64,000 nucleotides of DNA, taken from the NCBI GenBank assembly GCA_029204225.1, contig CM055105.1, forward strand, positions 10,494,551-10,558,550. The letters run 5' to 3'. How positions within the stretch are numbered: the stretch's first letter is position 1; each line of letters opens with the position of its first letter. This stretch comes from Diphasiastrum complanatum. Taxonomy: Eukaryota; Streptophyta; Lycopodiopsida; Lycopodiales; Lycopodiaceae. The notes beneath the pieces are model-generated. The model saw only the letters and a list, made by a program, of their open reading frames with translations, made no database searches and was not told the DNA's origin. The translations under genes and the position numbers were made by a program. Positions 22,649 through 34,789 of the stretch are shown piece by piece.

Positions 22649-24253
22649 TCACCATATCCATGATAGGGCTTCTTTGATGTTGACATCTTTGATGAACTTG
22701 AGAGCTTTGCACCATCCTAGCATCTTCGAAATTGATTCCTTCCAAATTTCATGTACATGCTTGACTTTGAGGCTTGCTCCTTCTCCATGTGCATGCTCCT
22801 CCATGAGAAAATAAAGATTTCTTCTTGACTTATTAGGATCACAAAGATCTAACATCATGCTACCATGATCTAGAGAATTAGACTTATCCAATTTGGCAAG
22901 ACTATGCATGCTATAATAACAAAGTGTTTGCATCATATCTTCATGCTTGTTTACCATGCTAATCTCAGATCCAATGAGGCTAAATACCTCATTATGGAGA
23001 TAAGTGTCTTTAGAAGATGATTCACTTACTCTCATAAAGAGTTTACAATTTGTCTCAATACAAATTTTCAAACTATGAGTGAACAAATCACTTTTGTTCT
23101 TACATGACTCAAGAGCATACATTTGATGAAATAACCGTTTGCTTTCTAATTGATTTAAAATCACTTTTAACCTTTTAAGAACACCATCTATGTTCTCAAG
23201 AGAGACTTCATACTCAACTAGTATGGCTTTACTCCAATTTGGAGATGCAATGATCTCACTAAAGCAAATTGATTTATCAAATGACATAAAAGACGTAAGT
23301 ATGAGATGTATACCACATGAGATATGCTCCTCTTTCCCTTGAAATGTGAGCCACATGGAATCAACCATATTTCTTGAGTTTCTTTTTGGAATCACAACTT
23401 GAGAAGATCTCTCCTCCTCAATCCTTGGCACACTTGAAGCTTGAGATGATTCTTTAAGATCCTCTTCATGGTGCTCCTTCTTGATGGAAATCCGAGACCT
23501 CCATATCTCATAATGATCACAATAACTATGACCACACAATATGCACTTCCTATGATTATCAAAATTACTTATGCTAGAAACATAAGTCCAAAAATCACCA
23601 TAACTTGGTATGATTTTTCTAATATTGAAATCAAAAGGCATTTCCATCTCAATAAGGCTAACTACTTGCTTATGGATATAAGTGTCCACTTTGGATGCTT
23701 CACTTATTCTCATAAGAAGTTTACAACTTGCCTTTAAGAATGAAAACTTACAATTTTCATCTTTATGAATGAACACATCATTCATGATCTTATTGAAACC
23801 AAAAGATCCTACATTATGAAGATATTTCCATTTCCTTGACTTCATAACTAATGTAAGCTTACATATTTTGCTATCTTTTAAGGCATCACACTCAACTAGT
23901 ATTGCCTTAATCCACCTTTGAGATACAAAAATCTCTTCAAAGCAAAATGATTCTTCATAAGTTGACATGAGAGCATAAATCAAACTATTTTCATTTTGTG
24001 ATTGCTCCTTATTCTTGATTGAATTCTCTTGGATAATAACAATAAGTTTGAACTTGTCCAAAGTTCCAAGCAAAATACTTTCCAAGGACATAAAATAGAT
24101 CCAAGTTACTTTCATGAAAGTGACATCTATCTTTGCATCTTGAACCAAACAATGCACTTCCAAATGAAAAATTTCAAAAGATTTGACATGTGTTGTGATG
24201 GACTCTTGAAGACAAATCTTGCAAGTCCTTGTGAGACTCCAAGCCTCATTCAC
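22649..24253 (-). CDS. Unrecognised 534-codon protein inside a copia-type element
   Basis: A long open frame occupies the place where pol would be, ending about 140 bp from the polypurine tract. It starts with CKICLQESITTH just after a zinc-knuckle-like CFLCGK. The protein has a twofold internal repeat of roughly 110 residues. Repeat 1 reads SFCFEEIFVSQRWIKAILVE and later SKVDTYIHKQVVSLIE; repeat 2 reads SICFSEIIASPNWSKAILVE and later SSKDTYLHNEVFSLIG. A second Cys/His motif, CILCGHSYCDHYEIW, lies between them. The FEE-W-A-E-DAL spacing resembles the start of copia RT, so it may be a highly diverged and duplicated pol piece. No catalytic motif of protease, integrase, RT or RNase H is present. 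Alternatively it is an acquired gene. Confidence 0.5.
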   Translation of the reverse strand: MNEAWSLTRTCKICLQESITTHVKSFEIFHLEVHCLVQDAKIDVTFMKVTWIYFMSLESILLGTLDKFKLIVIIQENSIKNKEQSQNENSLIYALMSTYEESFCFEEIFVSQRWIKAILVECDALKDSKICKLTLVMKSRKWKYLHNVGSFGFNKIMNDVFIHKDENCKFSFLKASCKLLMRISEASKVDTYIHKQVVSLIEMEMPFDFNIRKIIPSYGDFWTYVSSISNFDNHRKCILCGHSYCDHYEIWRSRISIKKEHHEEDLKESSQASSVPRIEEERSSQVVIPKRNSRNMVDSMWLTFQGKEEHISCGIHLILTSFMSFDKSICFSEIIASPNWSKAILVEYEVSLENIDGVLKRLKVILNQLESKRLFHQMYALESCKNKSDLFTHSLKICIETNCKLFMRVSESSSKDTYLHNEVFSLIGSEISMVNKHEDMMQTLCYYSMHSLAKLDKSNSLDHGSMMLDLCDPNKSRRNLYFLMEEHAHGEGASLKVKHVHEIWKESISKMLGWCKALKFIKDVNIKEALSWIW

Positions 24254-24470
24254 CTTTCCACAAAGGAAACACCTTTCCTTGGACTTGTCCTTCTTGTATT
24301 TGCATTTTGAACTTGAAGCTCCATCCTTCTCCTCGTCCCCCTTGCTTTGGTTCTTCTTGGATGGATTGGTCTTCTTTTTGTATCACCTTGAGGAAAAATA
24401 TCCTTCCTTGCCACAAAGGTTGCACTTAGGATCCTTTCTTTCCTTCAATAGGATGCCACCTATTGATGCT
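24254..24470 (-). pseudogene. Gag zinc-knuckle remnant preceding the 534-codon frame
   Basis: The reverse strand encodes KCNLCGKEGYFSSR followed by a stop, a basic Lys-rich stretch, then RCFLCGK leading into the 534-codon frame. CxxCGKxGYFxS resembles the copia gag knuckle with the final Cys lost. It supports derivation of the element from copia gag. Confidence 0.5.
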
Positions 24471-24479
24471 ATGTGAATA

Positions 24480-25140
24480 AAAACCAGTGATATGATTCTA
24501 CAAATGTAATTTGTGACTCTCAAGAGACTAGATTTGAACATCTTCAACAATCTAGAAGGATCTACAAAAGATCTAGCTCACAAACCTAAGAATCAATCTT
24601 CACAGAAATGACTAGTCACTTGGAAACTTTGCTTTGATCACTAAGACAAAAGCACACAACCTTTGAATCAAATCACTAAAGAAATCAGATCCAATCTCCT
24701 ATTGGACTCATCAAATACCAATGACTCTTTCTTTTGAAAGTTGAAAGGGATATGAAAAAGATTTGACACCTAGATTTTTCTTTTCACTTGACTAGTTCTC
24801 TCAACACTTGAGATTCTTGAACAAAAGATGGGTTTTGTTTAAAATACATGAAAATCAAACTTACTCACTTCTTTTGGACTCACTCTTGACCCAAATAATC
24901 TCACACTTGAGATTTAGAATGAGTTTGATTTGATTTGACAACAAACTATGCCACCAATTTTTCACAAAGCTTAAAAAATTAGACAACTAGATATTCACAA
25001 AGATCTCAACCATGCATGACTACTCAAATATGGACTCCTCCTCATTCTAGACATCCAGTGGGATCTCAAATTGACCCTCACACTCTCACAAAGAAAGTTG
25101 AATGGAACTAATTTGAGTTTCATACATACTATGTCAGTTT
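24480..25140. other. No gene recognised; possible leader of the 21692-24960 element
   Basis: AT-rich, with many AAATC and CACTTG phrases. No matching right LTR or primer site was found before the next copia fragment starts at 25141, so the right end of the reverse element appears lost. Confidence 0.35.
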
Positions 25141-25890
25141 TTGCTCAATAAATTGAATTTTGTAAAAGTTCCTATGAAAGATGATGAAAAATCCTTTGAG
25201 GACATCACTCTTTATAGGAGTCTTATTGGCTCACATATTTGGTTAAGAATGACTAGGCCTGATCTAAGCATTTGTGTTCATAAGCTAAGTCAACACATGC
25301 AGGATCCAAAGTTATATCATTGGAAGTTGGCTAAAAGAGTCTTGAGGCATATATCTTCTACCTTGGATTATGGACTATACTATAAAGGAGAAGATCTGAC
25401 TTCGATTGCTTTTTCATATTCAGATTTTGTAGGGGACAGGTTGGATAGGAAATCCACAAGTGCTTACACTATATTTTTTGGAGGGAACTTGGTTTCTTGG
25501 CTATCAAAGAAGCAGGCAACTATTTCCTTATCATCTTGTGAAGCTAAATACAAATCGCTTACAACCACAACAAAGGAGATTTTATCGATCAAAAGGCTAC
25601 TTTTGGAACTAAAGTGTTATGCAGATGAAGATTTACCAATTATCAAGAATAATAACATTTCTACTCAAGCTCTTGCAAATAATCCAGTCTTTCATGCAAG
25701 GAGCAAGCCTATTGAAGTGGCTCATCATTTTGTGAGAGAAAAAGTTATTGGGAGAGAGATCTCATTGGAACATGTTTCATCTTTAGATTGTGTTGCAGAT
25801 CTTCTCACCAAACCTCTACTCAAAAATGTGTTTATGAAGATGAGGTCTAACCTTAGCCTAATTTCAAAATCTATGTTGATAGGAACATAA
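25141..25890 (+). pseudogene. Copia RT C-terminus and RNase H fragment
   Basis: An open frame of 249 codons: SFEDITLYRSLIGSHIWLRM (RT thumb/connection), then RNase H with YSDFVGDRLDRKSTSAYT, SSCEAKYKSLT and IIKNNNISTQALANNP, and the terminus VADLLTKPLLKN. The third RNase H Asp (CDN in relatives) is read as KNN here, so activity is doubtful. Everything upstream of the RT thumb is missing. An LTR follows at 25905. Confidence 0.85.
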
Positions 25891-25904
25891 ATTTTAAGGA
25901 GGAG

Positions 25905-26594
25905 TGTGAAGATTATTAAAATATTATCTTCCTATCTTGAGTTTGGGGCCATGTCCATGGTGATTTCCACTCAAATTCATGTTGTACATAAAAGGAGTGT
26001 GAATTGAGCACATATCCTTCTAGTGTAGCTCGGATTTGAGCTAGATAGATTCAATTTTGATTATATGCAGATGTTTAAATAGCATGCTAGGTCACACTGT
26101 ATGCATGCAATTAGTGCCACACATGTTTAGACAGTTTTATGAGTTGACATGCAGTACATGCAACATACATGCATGCAGTTACACATGTGGATCTCTGGTA
26201 GGTGAATTAGTTCAGTTAAGTGGACTTTCCATGCAACTCCACTATAGGAATTCGAGTCTCTCTCATGTAGGAAAAGCTGGGCATGTTTTGCCACATTGTG
26301 ATTATTGAGATTTTGGTGTTTTAAAATCATTCTCTCTCTACCCGAGTTTTCTATGCTTGATTTTCTCTCTCTATCCAAGAGCAACCTCTTTTTCCCATAG
26401 TGAACACTTAGAATTATTTCTGACGTTCATTTCTCATAGTGAAGAGTTAGATTTTTTCATCTGATGTATGCCATTGTGTTGTGGCCTTAGATTTTTCAAG
26501 CATACTGTTCTTTGATCAATCTTGTGCAATCACAGCACCTCAATAAGATCCTGTAGAGTGTGTGGTGAAGTTCACACATGCTAAAAACTTCACA
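25905..26594 (+). repeat. Copia 3' LTR following the RNase H fragment
   Basis: Preceded by AAGGAGGAG (polypurine tract). Starts TGTGAAGATT and ends AAACTTCACA, with matching TGTGAAG/CTTCACA inverted ends (690 bp). Contains many GCATGCA and CACATG words. The end is supported by the inverted termini only. Confidence 0.65.
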
Positions 26595-27172
26595 TTCATA
26601 TCCATGGTTGGAGGTATATTATTCCTCATCTTCTCTCTGATTTCTGGTTCATGCCCTTCGTTTTCGATATCAATTTCGGAGATATAGCCCAGCATGTCCT
26701 CTTCCCAATGGAGTATATCTTGGATTTTTTGGGTATAGTTTTGGTACCCATCCTCGTTAGTGTTTATCAATGTACTCGTTTTCACCACATTCTTATGATC
26801 TTCGAATAGTTTCCGTAGATCATATAACTCCTCCCAAGCTACATAATCTCATGTATATGTGATTTAGACAAAACTTATAGGTTCTAGGCAAATTGTTTCA
26901 TACAAATAGATTGTATTTGAGTCAATTTGACATTCTTGGAATATTCCACACGTGTCACGTGAAATTCAGAGAACCATAACTTTTGCCATACTTCATCTTT
27001 TTTGATGATTCAAATCTTGTTTTAGAGAGATTGTCAAGCTAGTGAGATCTATATCACAGTTTTTTGCTAAGTCTTACATAGGATTTAGTTATGTACCCTT
27101 GATTGGTTCCTATAGTGAGAAGATAAGCAATTCTTTCATCCATCTTTTTTTATTTCCATCATTCTTTATGAT
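26595..27172. other. No gene recognised
   Basis: A reverse frame at 26540-26788 has no recognisable motif and overlaps the LTR end, so it is not called. A CACACGTGTCACGTG segment lies at 26947. The stretch precedes copia gag at 27173 but shows no LTR end or primer site. Confidence 0.4.
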
Positions 27173-30100
27173 TTCAATGGGTATCTTTCTATTAGAAGCA
27201 AGTGAAAGATTGTCAACCTCCAATTACTCAATTTGGAAGGTTAGAATGGAATTTGTCTTAATACTACAAGATGTGATGGATATTGTACTTGGAATTGAAG
27301 AAGAATCACAAATTCCTCAAGAAGTTCCAAAGTACAAAAAGAGAGCCAAGATGGCTCTGCATTATATTAAGATGAATGTCTCAAATGACATCTTAAGAGA
27401 AATTGGTGCTTGTACTAATGCCAAAGATGCTTGGGATACCCTCAAGTCTATCTATGAGGAAACAAATACTTCTAGACTTCTAACACTAAGAAATCAAATT
27501 TTTCAAAGTGTACAGAGAAGTGATGAATGTGCTTCATCTTATGTAATGAGAGCTAAAGACCTCCATAGAGAATTGTCATGCATAGGAGATTCCATCAACC
27601 AAGATGAACTTGTTCAAGTCATACTTAATGGGTTAAAGGAGGAATATGACAACCTTGTTCAGAGTTATGTCATTAAGGAGGAGCTAACAAGTTTGGAAGC
27701 ACTCCAAAGTGTGCTCATTTCTGAAGAATCAAGACAAGAGTATAAACTCTTGAAACTGGAGAGACTGTCTCTCAACATTGATGGTAAATCTCTCTTTACC
27801 AAAGACAAGCACAAGACAAGAAGTAAGAATCAAAACCAATCCTCTTCAAGCAAGAACATTCTTATTTCCAAGGAGAAAGGAGATGAGAATGAGTCCTCTC
27901 AAGCTTCCACATCCAAGAAAAAGAAGAAAAACATCAATTCTTTCTTTTGTGGCAAGAAGGGGCATTATGCCACCAATTGCTTCAAGAAGAAGAGTCAATT
28001 CAAGCAAGCCAACATTTCTAATGAAGAGAAGGAAGATTCTCATGCAAGTGATGGAGAGGGATTTCTTATGATCTCGAGTTTTTCTTCATCACCTTTTAAG
28101 AAGGATGGTTCGTGGTATATCAACAGTGGAGCTTCCTCACATATGTGTAGCTCCAAGTATTCTTTTTCATCCGCCACCTTATGAAGGAGCCAAGAAGTCC
28201 ATCTATAGAGCAAATGATCATGAGTGTCCTATTGAAGGCATAGGGACCATCCCCTTGAAGCTTTCTTCATCAAAAGTTCTTTCTCTGTCTAATGTACTTT
28301 TTGTTCCCAAGTTAACAAAAAATCTTATTAGTGTTGGGCAATTGTTTGATAGTGGACTAGATGTGAATTTCAATGTTGATACATGTACAATCAAAAAGCA
28401 TGATGAGATCCTTGCATTTGGGTCTAGATATGGTGGAATCTACAAGCTTGATCCCAAAGAGTATGCTAACTCTTGTGATAGTGCTTTTGCTACTCATATG
28501 TCTTTGGAGGAACTATGGAATAGAAGGTTTGGACATCCTAACTATAATTCTTTGACTCCAAGAATTTCAAGCCATGTGAGGTTTGTGCCATACCTAAGTC
28601 TCATAAGAAGCCTTTTTTCAAAGTCATCTATCAAGACTACACATCCATTGGAGCTCATACACTCGGATGTGCACTTCTCATCTTCAAAGAGCAAGGGTGG
28701 TGCTACTTGCTTTGTAACTTTCATTGATGATTTCACTAGATTTACTTGGGTATATCTTCTAGCTTCAAAATCTATGGTGTTTGACTATTTCCTAAAGTTC
28801 AAAGCCCTAGCTGAAAAGCAATTTTCTTAAAAAATCAAGATTCTTAGAAGTGATGGAGGTGGTGAGTACACTTTCAATAAATTTCATGATTATTGTGAGC
28901 TTGAAGGCATCAAAAGGGAGTTTTCTTGTGCATATACACCATCTCAAAATGGGATGGCTGAAAGAAAGAATAGAACATTGTGTGAATGTGCCAAAACCAT
29001 CAGAATTGAGGCATCTTTGTAAAAAGACTTTTGGGGTGAGGCTATCAATTGTTCAAACTATCTTTGCAATAGACTCCCTCATGTTGCACTTGGTGGAAAG
29101 TCACCATATGAGGCACTCTATTTGAAGAAACCTAAGGTTGAACACCTTAGAGTATTTGGATGCATATGCTTTGTCCATATTCCCTTGGAAACGAGAAAGA
29201 AGGATGATCCTTGTGCAAGAAAAGGTGTAATGGTTGGATATTCATCCAAAAAGAAAGCCTATCGAATCTACATGCTCTCTACCTCTAAAGTAGTTCTTAG
29301 TAGAGATGTAGTTTTTTCATGAAGAAGAAAAGTCCATTCTTGGAGGGGCCGAGATCAAGCAACCTCAAAATCTATCACCTATTGTTATTGAAGACAATCA
29401 ACATATGGAGGAGTCAAGATTTGAAGATGGAAGTCCTCGGATTTTCACTCCTAGAAGATCCATGAGGGAGAGATCTGAGCCCAAGAGGCCCACTTATGAT
29501 GACAAAGGAAAACAAGTGGATCTTGATTTCACTTATGCTTATTTTGTTTCTCATGAGGAGCCCAAAGATGTTCAAGAAGCCCCTCAATACCAAGGAGTGG
29601 TATGAGGCCATGAAGATTGAATATGATGCCTTGATCACCAACCACACATGGGAGTTAGTGGATCCACCACCTTACATGCATATCATTGGATGCAAGTGGG
29701 TGTTCAAGATCAAGTACAATCATGATGGCTCCATCAACAAGTACAAGGCAAGATTATGTGCTAAAGGCTTTGCACAAATATATGGCCTTGACTATGAGAA
29801 ACCTTTGCTCCTATAGCAAAGATGGTGACAATAAGAATCATAATCTCTCTTGCCTTATTTTTAAGTGAAAACTGTTTCAACTTGATGTCTCCAACGCTTT
29901 TTTGAATGGCTATCTTGAGGAGGAGATATACATGGAACAGCCTCAAGGATTTATCAAGGATAAATCTAAGGTGTGTTTGCTATTTAGAAGTCTTTATGGC
30001 TTAAAACAAGCACCTAGATCATGGTATTCAAGACTCAACAACTTTCTATTTTCATTAGGATTTGTGCTTAGTGACTATGATCCTTCTATGTACTTAAAAT

Positions 30101-31098
30101 TTGATGGTAGTAATATTGTCATTCTCCTAATCTATGTAGATGACATTATTCTTAGTGGAAGTTGTTTGATGCTAGTTCAAGAAACCAAAGATGCATTAGG
30201 AAAATAATTTAAAATGCAAGATCTAGGAGAGATCCATTACATTTTGGGTCTTGAGATTGATTTTCATGAAGCGTATGCTTTTATTTGTCAATCTAGATAT
30301 GTCTTTTCTATGTTGAGAAAATTCAATATGCAAAGTTGTAAAGGCATAGATACTCCCATTGAGAAACATGTAAAAGATCCTATTAAAGGTGATGAAAGAT
30401 CCTTCGAGGACATCACACTTTATAGGAGTCTTATAGGCTCTTTAATTTGGCTTACTATCACTAGACTCGATTTGAGCTATTGTGAGCACAAATTGAGTCA
30501 GTTTATGCAAGATCCCAAGATCCAACATTGAAAGATGGCCAAGAGAGTTCTAAGATATGTATCTTCTACTCAAGATTATGGTTTATTATACAAGAATGAA
30601 GATCTAACCATTGTTGGCTATTCAGATTCCGATTTTGCAAGTGATAAAATGGATTGGAAGTCCATTAATGCATATACTATCTTTCTTGGAGGCAATCTTG
30701 TGTCTTGGCTTTCAAAGAAGCAAGATACCATATCTCTATCATCTTGTGAGGCCAAGTATAAAGCACTCACTACAACAACTAAAGAGGTGCTTTGGATCAA
30801 GAGGTTAATCATGGAGCTAAAGTGCATCAAAGAGGATGATCTTCCCTTGATCAAATGTGACAACATGTTGCCACAAGCTCTTGCAAACAATCCTATTTTT
30901 CATACAAGAAGCAAGCATATAGAAGTGTCACACCATTTTGTAAGGGAAAAGCTCATTGGAGGTGAAATCGACTTAGAACATGTCGACACATCTTCATGTA
31001 TTGTTGATCTTCTCACAAAGCCACTTTGCAAAAGTGCCTTCTCAAAGCATAGGTCTAATCTTGGTCTTATCTCAAGATCAATGCTTGATTCACATTAG
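27173..31098 (+). pseudogene. Broken copia gag-pol
   Basis: Gag starts near 27178 (MGIFLLEASERLSTSNYSIW) with a zinc knuckle FFCGKKGHYATNC near 27945. The protease motif reads WYINSGASSHM: the catalytic Asp has become Asn. The frame then shifts at about 28180. Integrase has IHSDVHFSSS, FIDDF, a SDGGGEY segment after a stop at 28828, and MAERKNRTL. A stop follows at about 29022. RT fragments include GCKWVFKIKYN, a broken ETFAP region (29800-29870), FLNGYLEEEIYMEQ and LIYVDDIILSG. RNase H ends with CIVDLLTKPLC. Further stops are near 30207 and 30532. Dead, but all domains are in order. Same family as 44300-47480. Confidence 0.92.
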
Positions 31099-31113
31099 AT
31101 ACATTTTTAGGAG

Positions 31114-31724
31114 TGTCAAAATATTGAAAAATCTATCTAATGTTGTGAGTATGGGTCCTAAAAATGCCAAAGATGAATTGAGCTCTTTTGGCTTAGTATA
31201 GACCCATCTTAGAAATAAAATATTCAAGGTAGGTAGAAGTAGAAACTCGAGCTACTATAGGAATTGCCATTTGTACTTTACATGCCACATTTAATGTGTG
31301 AAAAGACTATGTGGCACAATTAGACATAGTAAGGTGGCTTGGATAAGTCTAGATAGCTTGAGAGGTGGATCCACAACTCCAATTCAACTCAAAGTAGGAG
31401 AAGAGTCCATGGATCTATATATATGTGATGTACTCTCTGAGAATATGATGAAATTTGTGTGTAATGCAAATTTGGAGACAAGCTCTTTGTGCCCTCTCTC
31501 TCTCTCTCTCCATGAGTTTTATACTTGCCATTTTCTCTCTCTAGCCGAGTAGAGGCATTTATGATGCTTTGTCTATGTTTTGTTGACAGATCTTGCTTGT
31601 AACACAATAATATTGCTTGTATGATCAGCTTTCCTATTGACAACCAATGCTAGTCTGATCTTTATGGTGTTATTGTACTTAGGAGATCAAAAATACATGT
31701 GTAGGGCATCCCACACATGTGAAT
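31114..31724 (+). repeat. 3' LTR of the broken copia element
   Basis: Starts TGTCAAAATATTG after TTTTTAGGAG. Contains a CT run (31493-31512) and a CCACACATGTGAATTC segment near its end. The right boundary is set only by the start of reverse-strand integrase coding at 31725. Its layout resembles the LTR at 25905, but the sequences are diverged. Confidence 0.6.
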
Positions 31725-33500
31725 TCAGCATGATGTAGCCACTGCTTCTGCCCACAACTGTTTTGGTGCTTTCGCATGAGCCATCATACACCTTGCAGCT
31801 TCCATTAGTGTACGATTCCTTCGTTCAGCTATTCCATTGTTCTGAGGTGTGTAAGATGTAGTCTTTGTGTGCATAATACCTCGATCAGTACAGTAAGCTT
31901 TGAATTCGTTGGAAATGTACTCACCTCCACGATGTGTGCGAATTTGCTTCAGCTTATTGCATGTCTGCTTCTCAGCCCAATTCATATACTCAATGAATTT
32001 CTCGAAAGCTTCAGATTTGGTATGAATAAAGTATATGACAGCATACTTGCTAAAGTCATCAATAAACGTAATGAAGTACTTTGCATCACCCAACGACAAT
32101 ACTCCGAATGGTCCACAAATATCTGAATGCACAATTTTAAGTACCTTAGTTGCTTTATAAATATCCTTACTGAAAGGTGTTTTAGTCATCTTTCCTTTAA
32201 GACAGGATTCGTAGGCAGTTCAAATATCTCTACTTTTGAGTTCGACTCCTTGAATTCTCTGACTTTTATTGGCTTGGTACAAGGCTTCCATGTTTATATG
32301 ACATAGCCTTTTGTGCCACAATACATGTGTTGATTCCTGAGTTTGATTGACTTGTTCGATTCTTGTTCAAATGTTCAGGTGATACAAATTTTCTTCTCTG
32401 TTGTCTTTAGCAACCAGGTTATCAGAATCTTCCTCAAACAATTTACAAGATTTCTTTTTGAAGGTTACTAACATGCCTGTATCAACTATCTTAGCTATAG
32501 ATAGATCTTTATCAAGAGTAGGAACATAGAGAACTTCCTCCAGTTTCTTGTCTCCCTGATTCGTGTCTAGTCATAATACACCAGTTCCATCAACCACATG
32601 TTTAGAACCATCTTTAAGTATAATGAATCTCGAATCATTCGTCTTCTTGTACTTAGACAAAATTTGTTTCGAGGAAACAAAATGTGAGGTGGCTCCTGAA
32701 TCAAGTACTACTTCTCGAATTGAATTAGATTAATAGCATAGATCAGTACTAATATAAGCTGTTGAATTCCTTGTTGCCCTGTCTTCTGTTGCTCTGGAGC
32801 ATTCTGCTTTGTCTTTGATATAGTTTGAATCTGGAGGTTCGCTTCGATTTTGCTCTTTTTTGTTTCTGGGATTCTGAGAACAGTCTATTGTTGCATGACC
32901 CCATCTATGACAATGACTACATTCAATCTTTGGATTTAGCCAACACTTTTCATCTGTGTGACCTAATCTTCTACGTTGTTCATTAGTCTTAGACTCATTT
33001 TTCTTAGACGACTCCCTCTTAAACTTAGGCTTCTTAAAAGATTTATTCTTCTGAGTAAATAGAGCATTCTGAATCACCATTATCCTCATAACGTTCACGA
33101 GCTTCTATTCTTCCTTCACTCCATCTATTGCCTTTTGAAGTGTCATTATCGCATCTTTTGCCAATAAGGTTCGAGTTGTGTGGAATGACCTGGGTAGGGC
33201 TCGAAGAAAATAACAAAGATATTTTTCCTTAGAAATTGTATTTTTTTCACCAGAATTCTTCAAAGAAATAAATAGATCTTTAATCTTTCGCACGAATGTG
33301 TTCAGGTCTTTGTCATCCCACTGTAGGTAACTTAATTGGTCTTCCAAAAACATGATCAGATTACAAGATCGAGTCTCATTCTTGGTTTGTAATTCTTCCC
33401 ATAAATCCTTTGCGAACCTTGAAATTGATGTAAGATCTAGCATTATATTGTCATGCACTGAAGATGCAATAATTGCTATAGCTTTGTCATTTTTTAAACT
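31725..33500 (-). pseudogene. Reverse-strand copia gag-protease-integrase fragment
   Basis: Right to left on the reverse strand: gag core (33458-33105, with NLIMFLEDQLSYLQWDDKDL and ILCYFLRALPRSFHTT-like text), a nucleocapsid with KCWLNPKIECSHCHRWGHA (32990-32880), a frame-broken protease/pre-integrase region (32700-32200), and the integrase core with VHSDICGPFG, FIDDFSKYAV and NNGIAERRNRTL. The second catalytic Asp of integrase is replaced by His (IRTHRGGEY). RT and RNase H are absent; the element is cut at 31725 against the neighbouring LTR. Confidence 0.88.
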
Positions 33501-33780
33501 CCATTCTTGAAGTTCTTTGCCAGAAGTAGCTTCTGGCTTCTCCTCAAATTGGTTCTACCCATTGCCATATACCTTCGCCCTTCAACAAGAGTGAAGTCTT
33601 TAATTTTCAAATCAAGTAGTTTGAACCTTCTGAGTCCAAGATTGTAGTGATCTTAGCTTGAATATTGGTGATCAACAACATCTTTTAATTTTGAATAAGC
33701 TCCAGATAGCGACTTACTGATGAATGTATGAAGAATGCTAAGAGGGAAGATACCACTGTATCTACTTTAATTCTGTATGC
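33501..33780 (-). other. Gag start and leader of the reverse copia element
   Basis: Weak gag-like coding (33540-33470) and then untranslated leader. At 33780-33790 the reverse strand reads GTGTATCAGAGC, a two-base variant of the initiator-Met primer site, directly next to the LTR. Confidence 0.5.
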
Positions 33781-33790
33781 TCTGATACAC

Positions 33791-34783
33791 TGTAGGAAAA
33801 ATAGTAATTATTCTTCCACAGAGAACATGATGCAAGTTCGAATAAATCAAACTACTATCAGTGTCTTCAATCACGATTTTATCTGATCTATGTACTAATA
33901 GAACAGTATTTGTTCTGATTGAATGTGTGCGGAAATTATATGCATAAGTATTTGACTATATGTGAAAGTATGAGACAACTTAGGACAATTTAGACAATAA
34001 GAAACTATTGATCAAAAATGAATTTTTATAACTCTGAATCCGATTCATCAATATACATCTCTTGTTGTCTAATCTCGTTGTTGTGTCTCTGATTGAGTGA
34101 GTTTTAACGAGTAGTGCATACGTATTTATATTGCTACATGATAGGTCTTTTGTCCTTTTATTTGAAGGTCTTTTGGCCTTTTAATACTATAACAGTAGAA
34201 ATCTAACCGTTTACGACGGTTGATATTCAAATGGAGGCTTTGTTTTCAGACTCGAATAAATTTTGTTCTCGAATATTTTGCGACAGTTTGTCTCTTCGTT
34301 TCAGCTTCGTATTTCGCAAATTATTCATGACGCTTGTCTCTTTACGACATTTTCGTCATTCATGAATTGTTCACGACAGATGACAATTCTTGAGTTTGAA
34401 GAAGAAAGCGAGAATATTTCGCGAACTGTTCGAGATAGTTTCGCGACAGGTGAGTTTGAAGAACAGTCTAGAAGATTTCGCAAATTGTTTGCAACAATTT
34501 TGCGACATCTGAGGCTTGAACAAGAAACAAAAAAAATTCGTGACAAGATTCTGTTCGGAAATCTTTCGAGCTTCAACAAGAAAGCCACAAGCTTCCACAA
34601 GAAATTGTTCGCGAATCTTTCGAGTTGACTGCAAGACAAATTTCGCAAATCCTTTGCGAATCTTTTCGAGTTGGTCATGAATAGAAATGTTTCGAGTTTG
34701 CGTTCGTTTCTTTCTCATCCTTTGTCAAATAAACTGCACCCTTTGTTGGTAGAATCAAGATTTGTCTGATCAGTTATTCTACA
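33791..34783 (-). repeat. 5' LTR of the reverse copia element (about 993 bp)
   Basis: In plus coordinates it starts TGTAGGAAAAATAG and ends CAGTTATTCTACA, with inverted TGTAG/CTACA ends. The right half is full of TTCGCGAA, TTCGCAAA and TTTCGAG words, giving overlapping frames on both strands that are not genes. Similar words occur at 2200-2480. Confidence 0.65.
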
Positions 34784-34789
34784 AAGGGG

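Noticed and set aside
26540-26788. Reverse-strand 82-codon frame
   Set aside because: No motif, overlaps a likely LTR end, and no neighbouring coding or splice signal supports it.
34325-34718. Overlapping frames on both strands rich in Arg, Phe and Ser
   Set aside because: They arise from repeated TTCGCGAA/TTCGCAAA words in an LTR.
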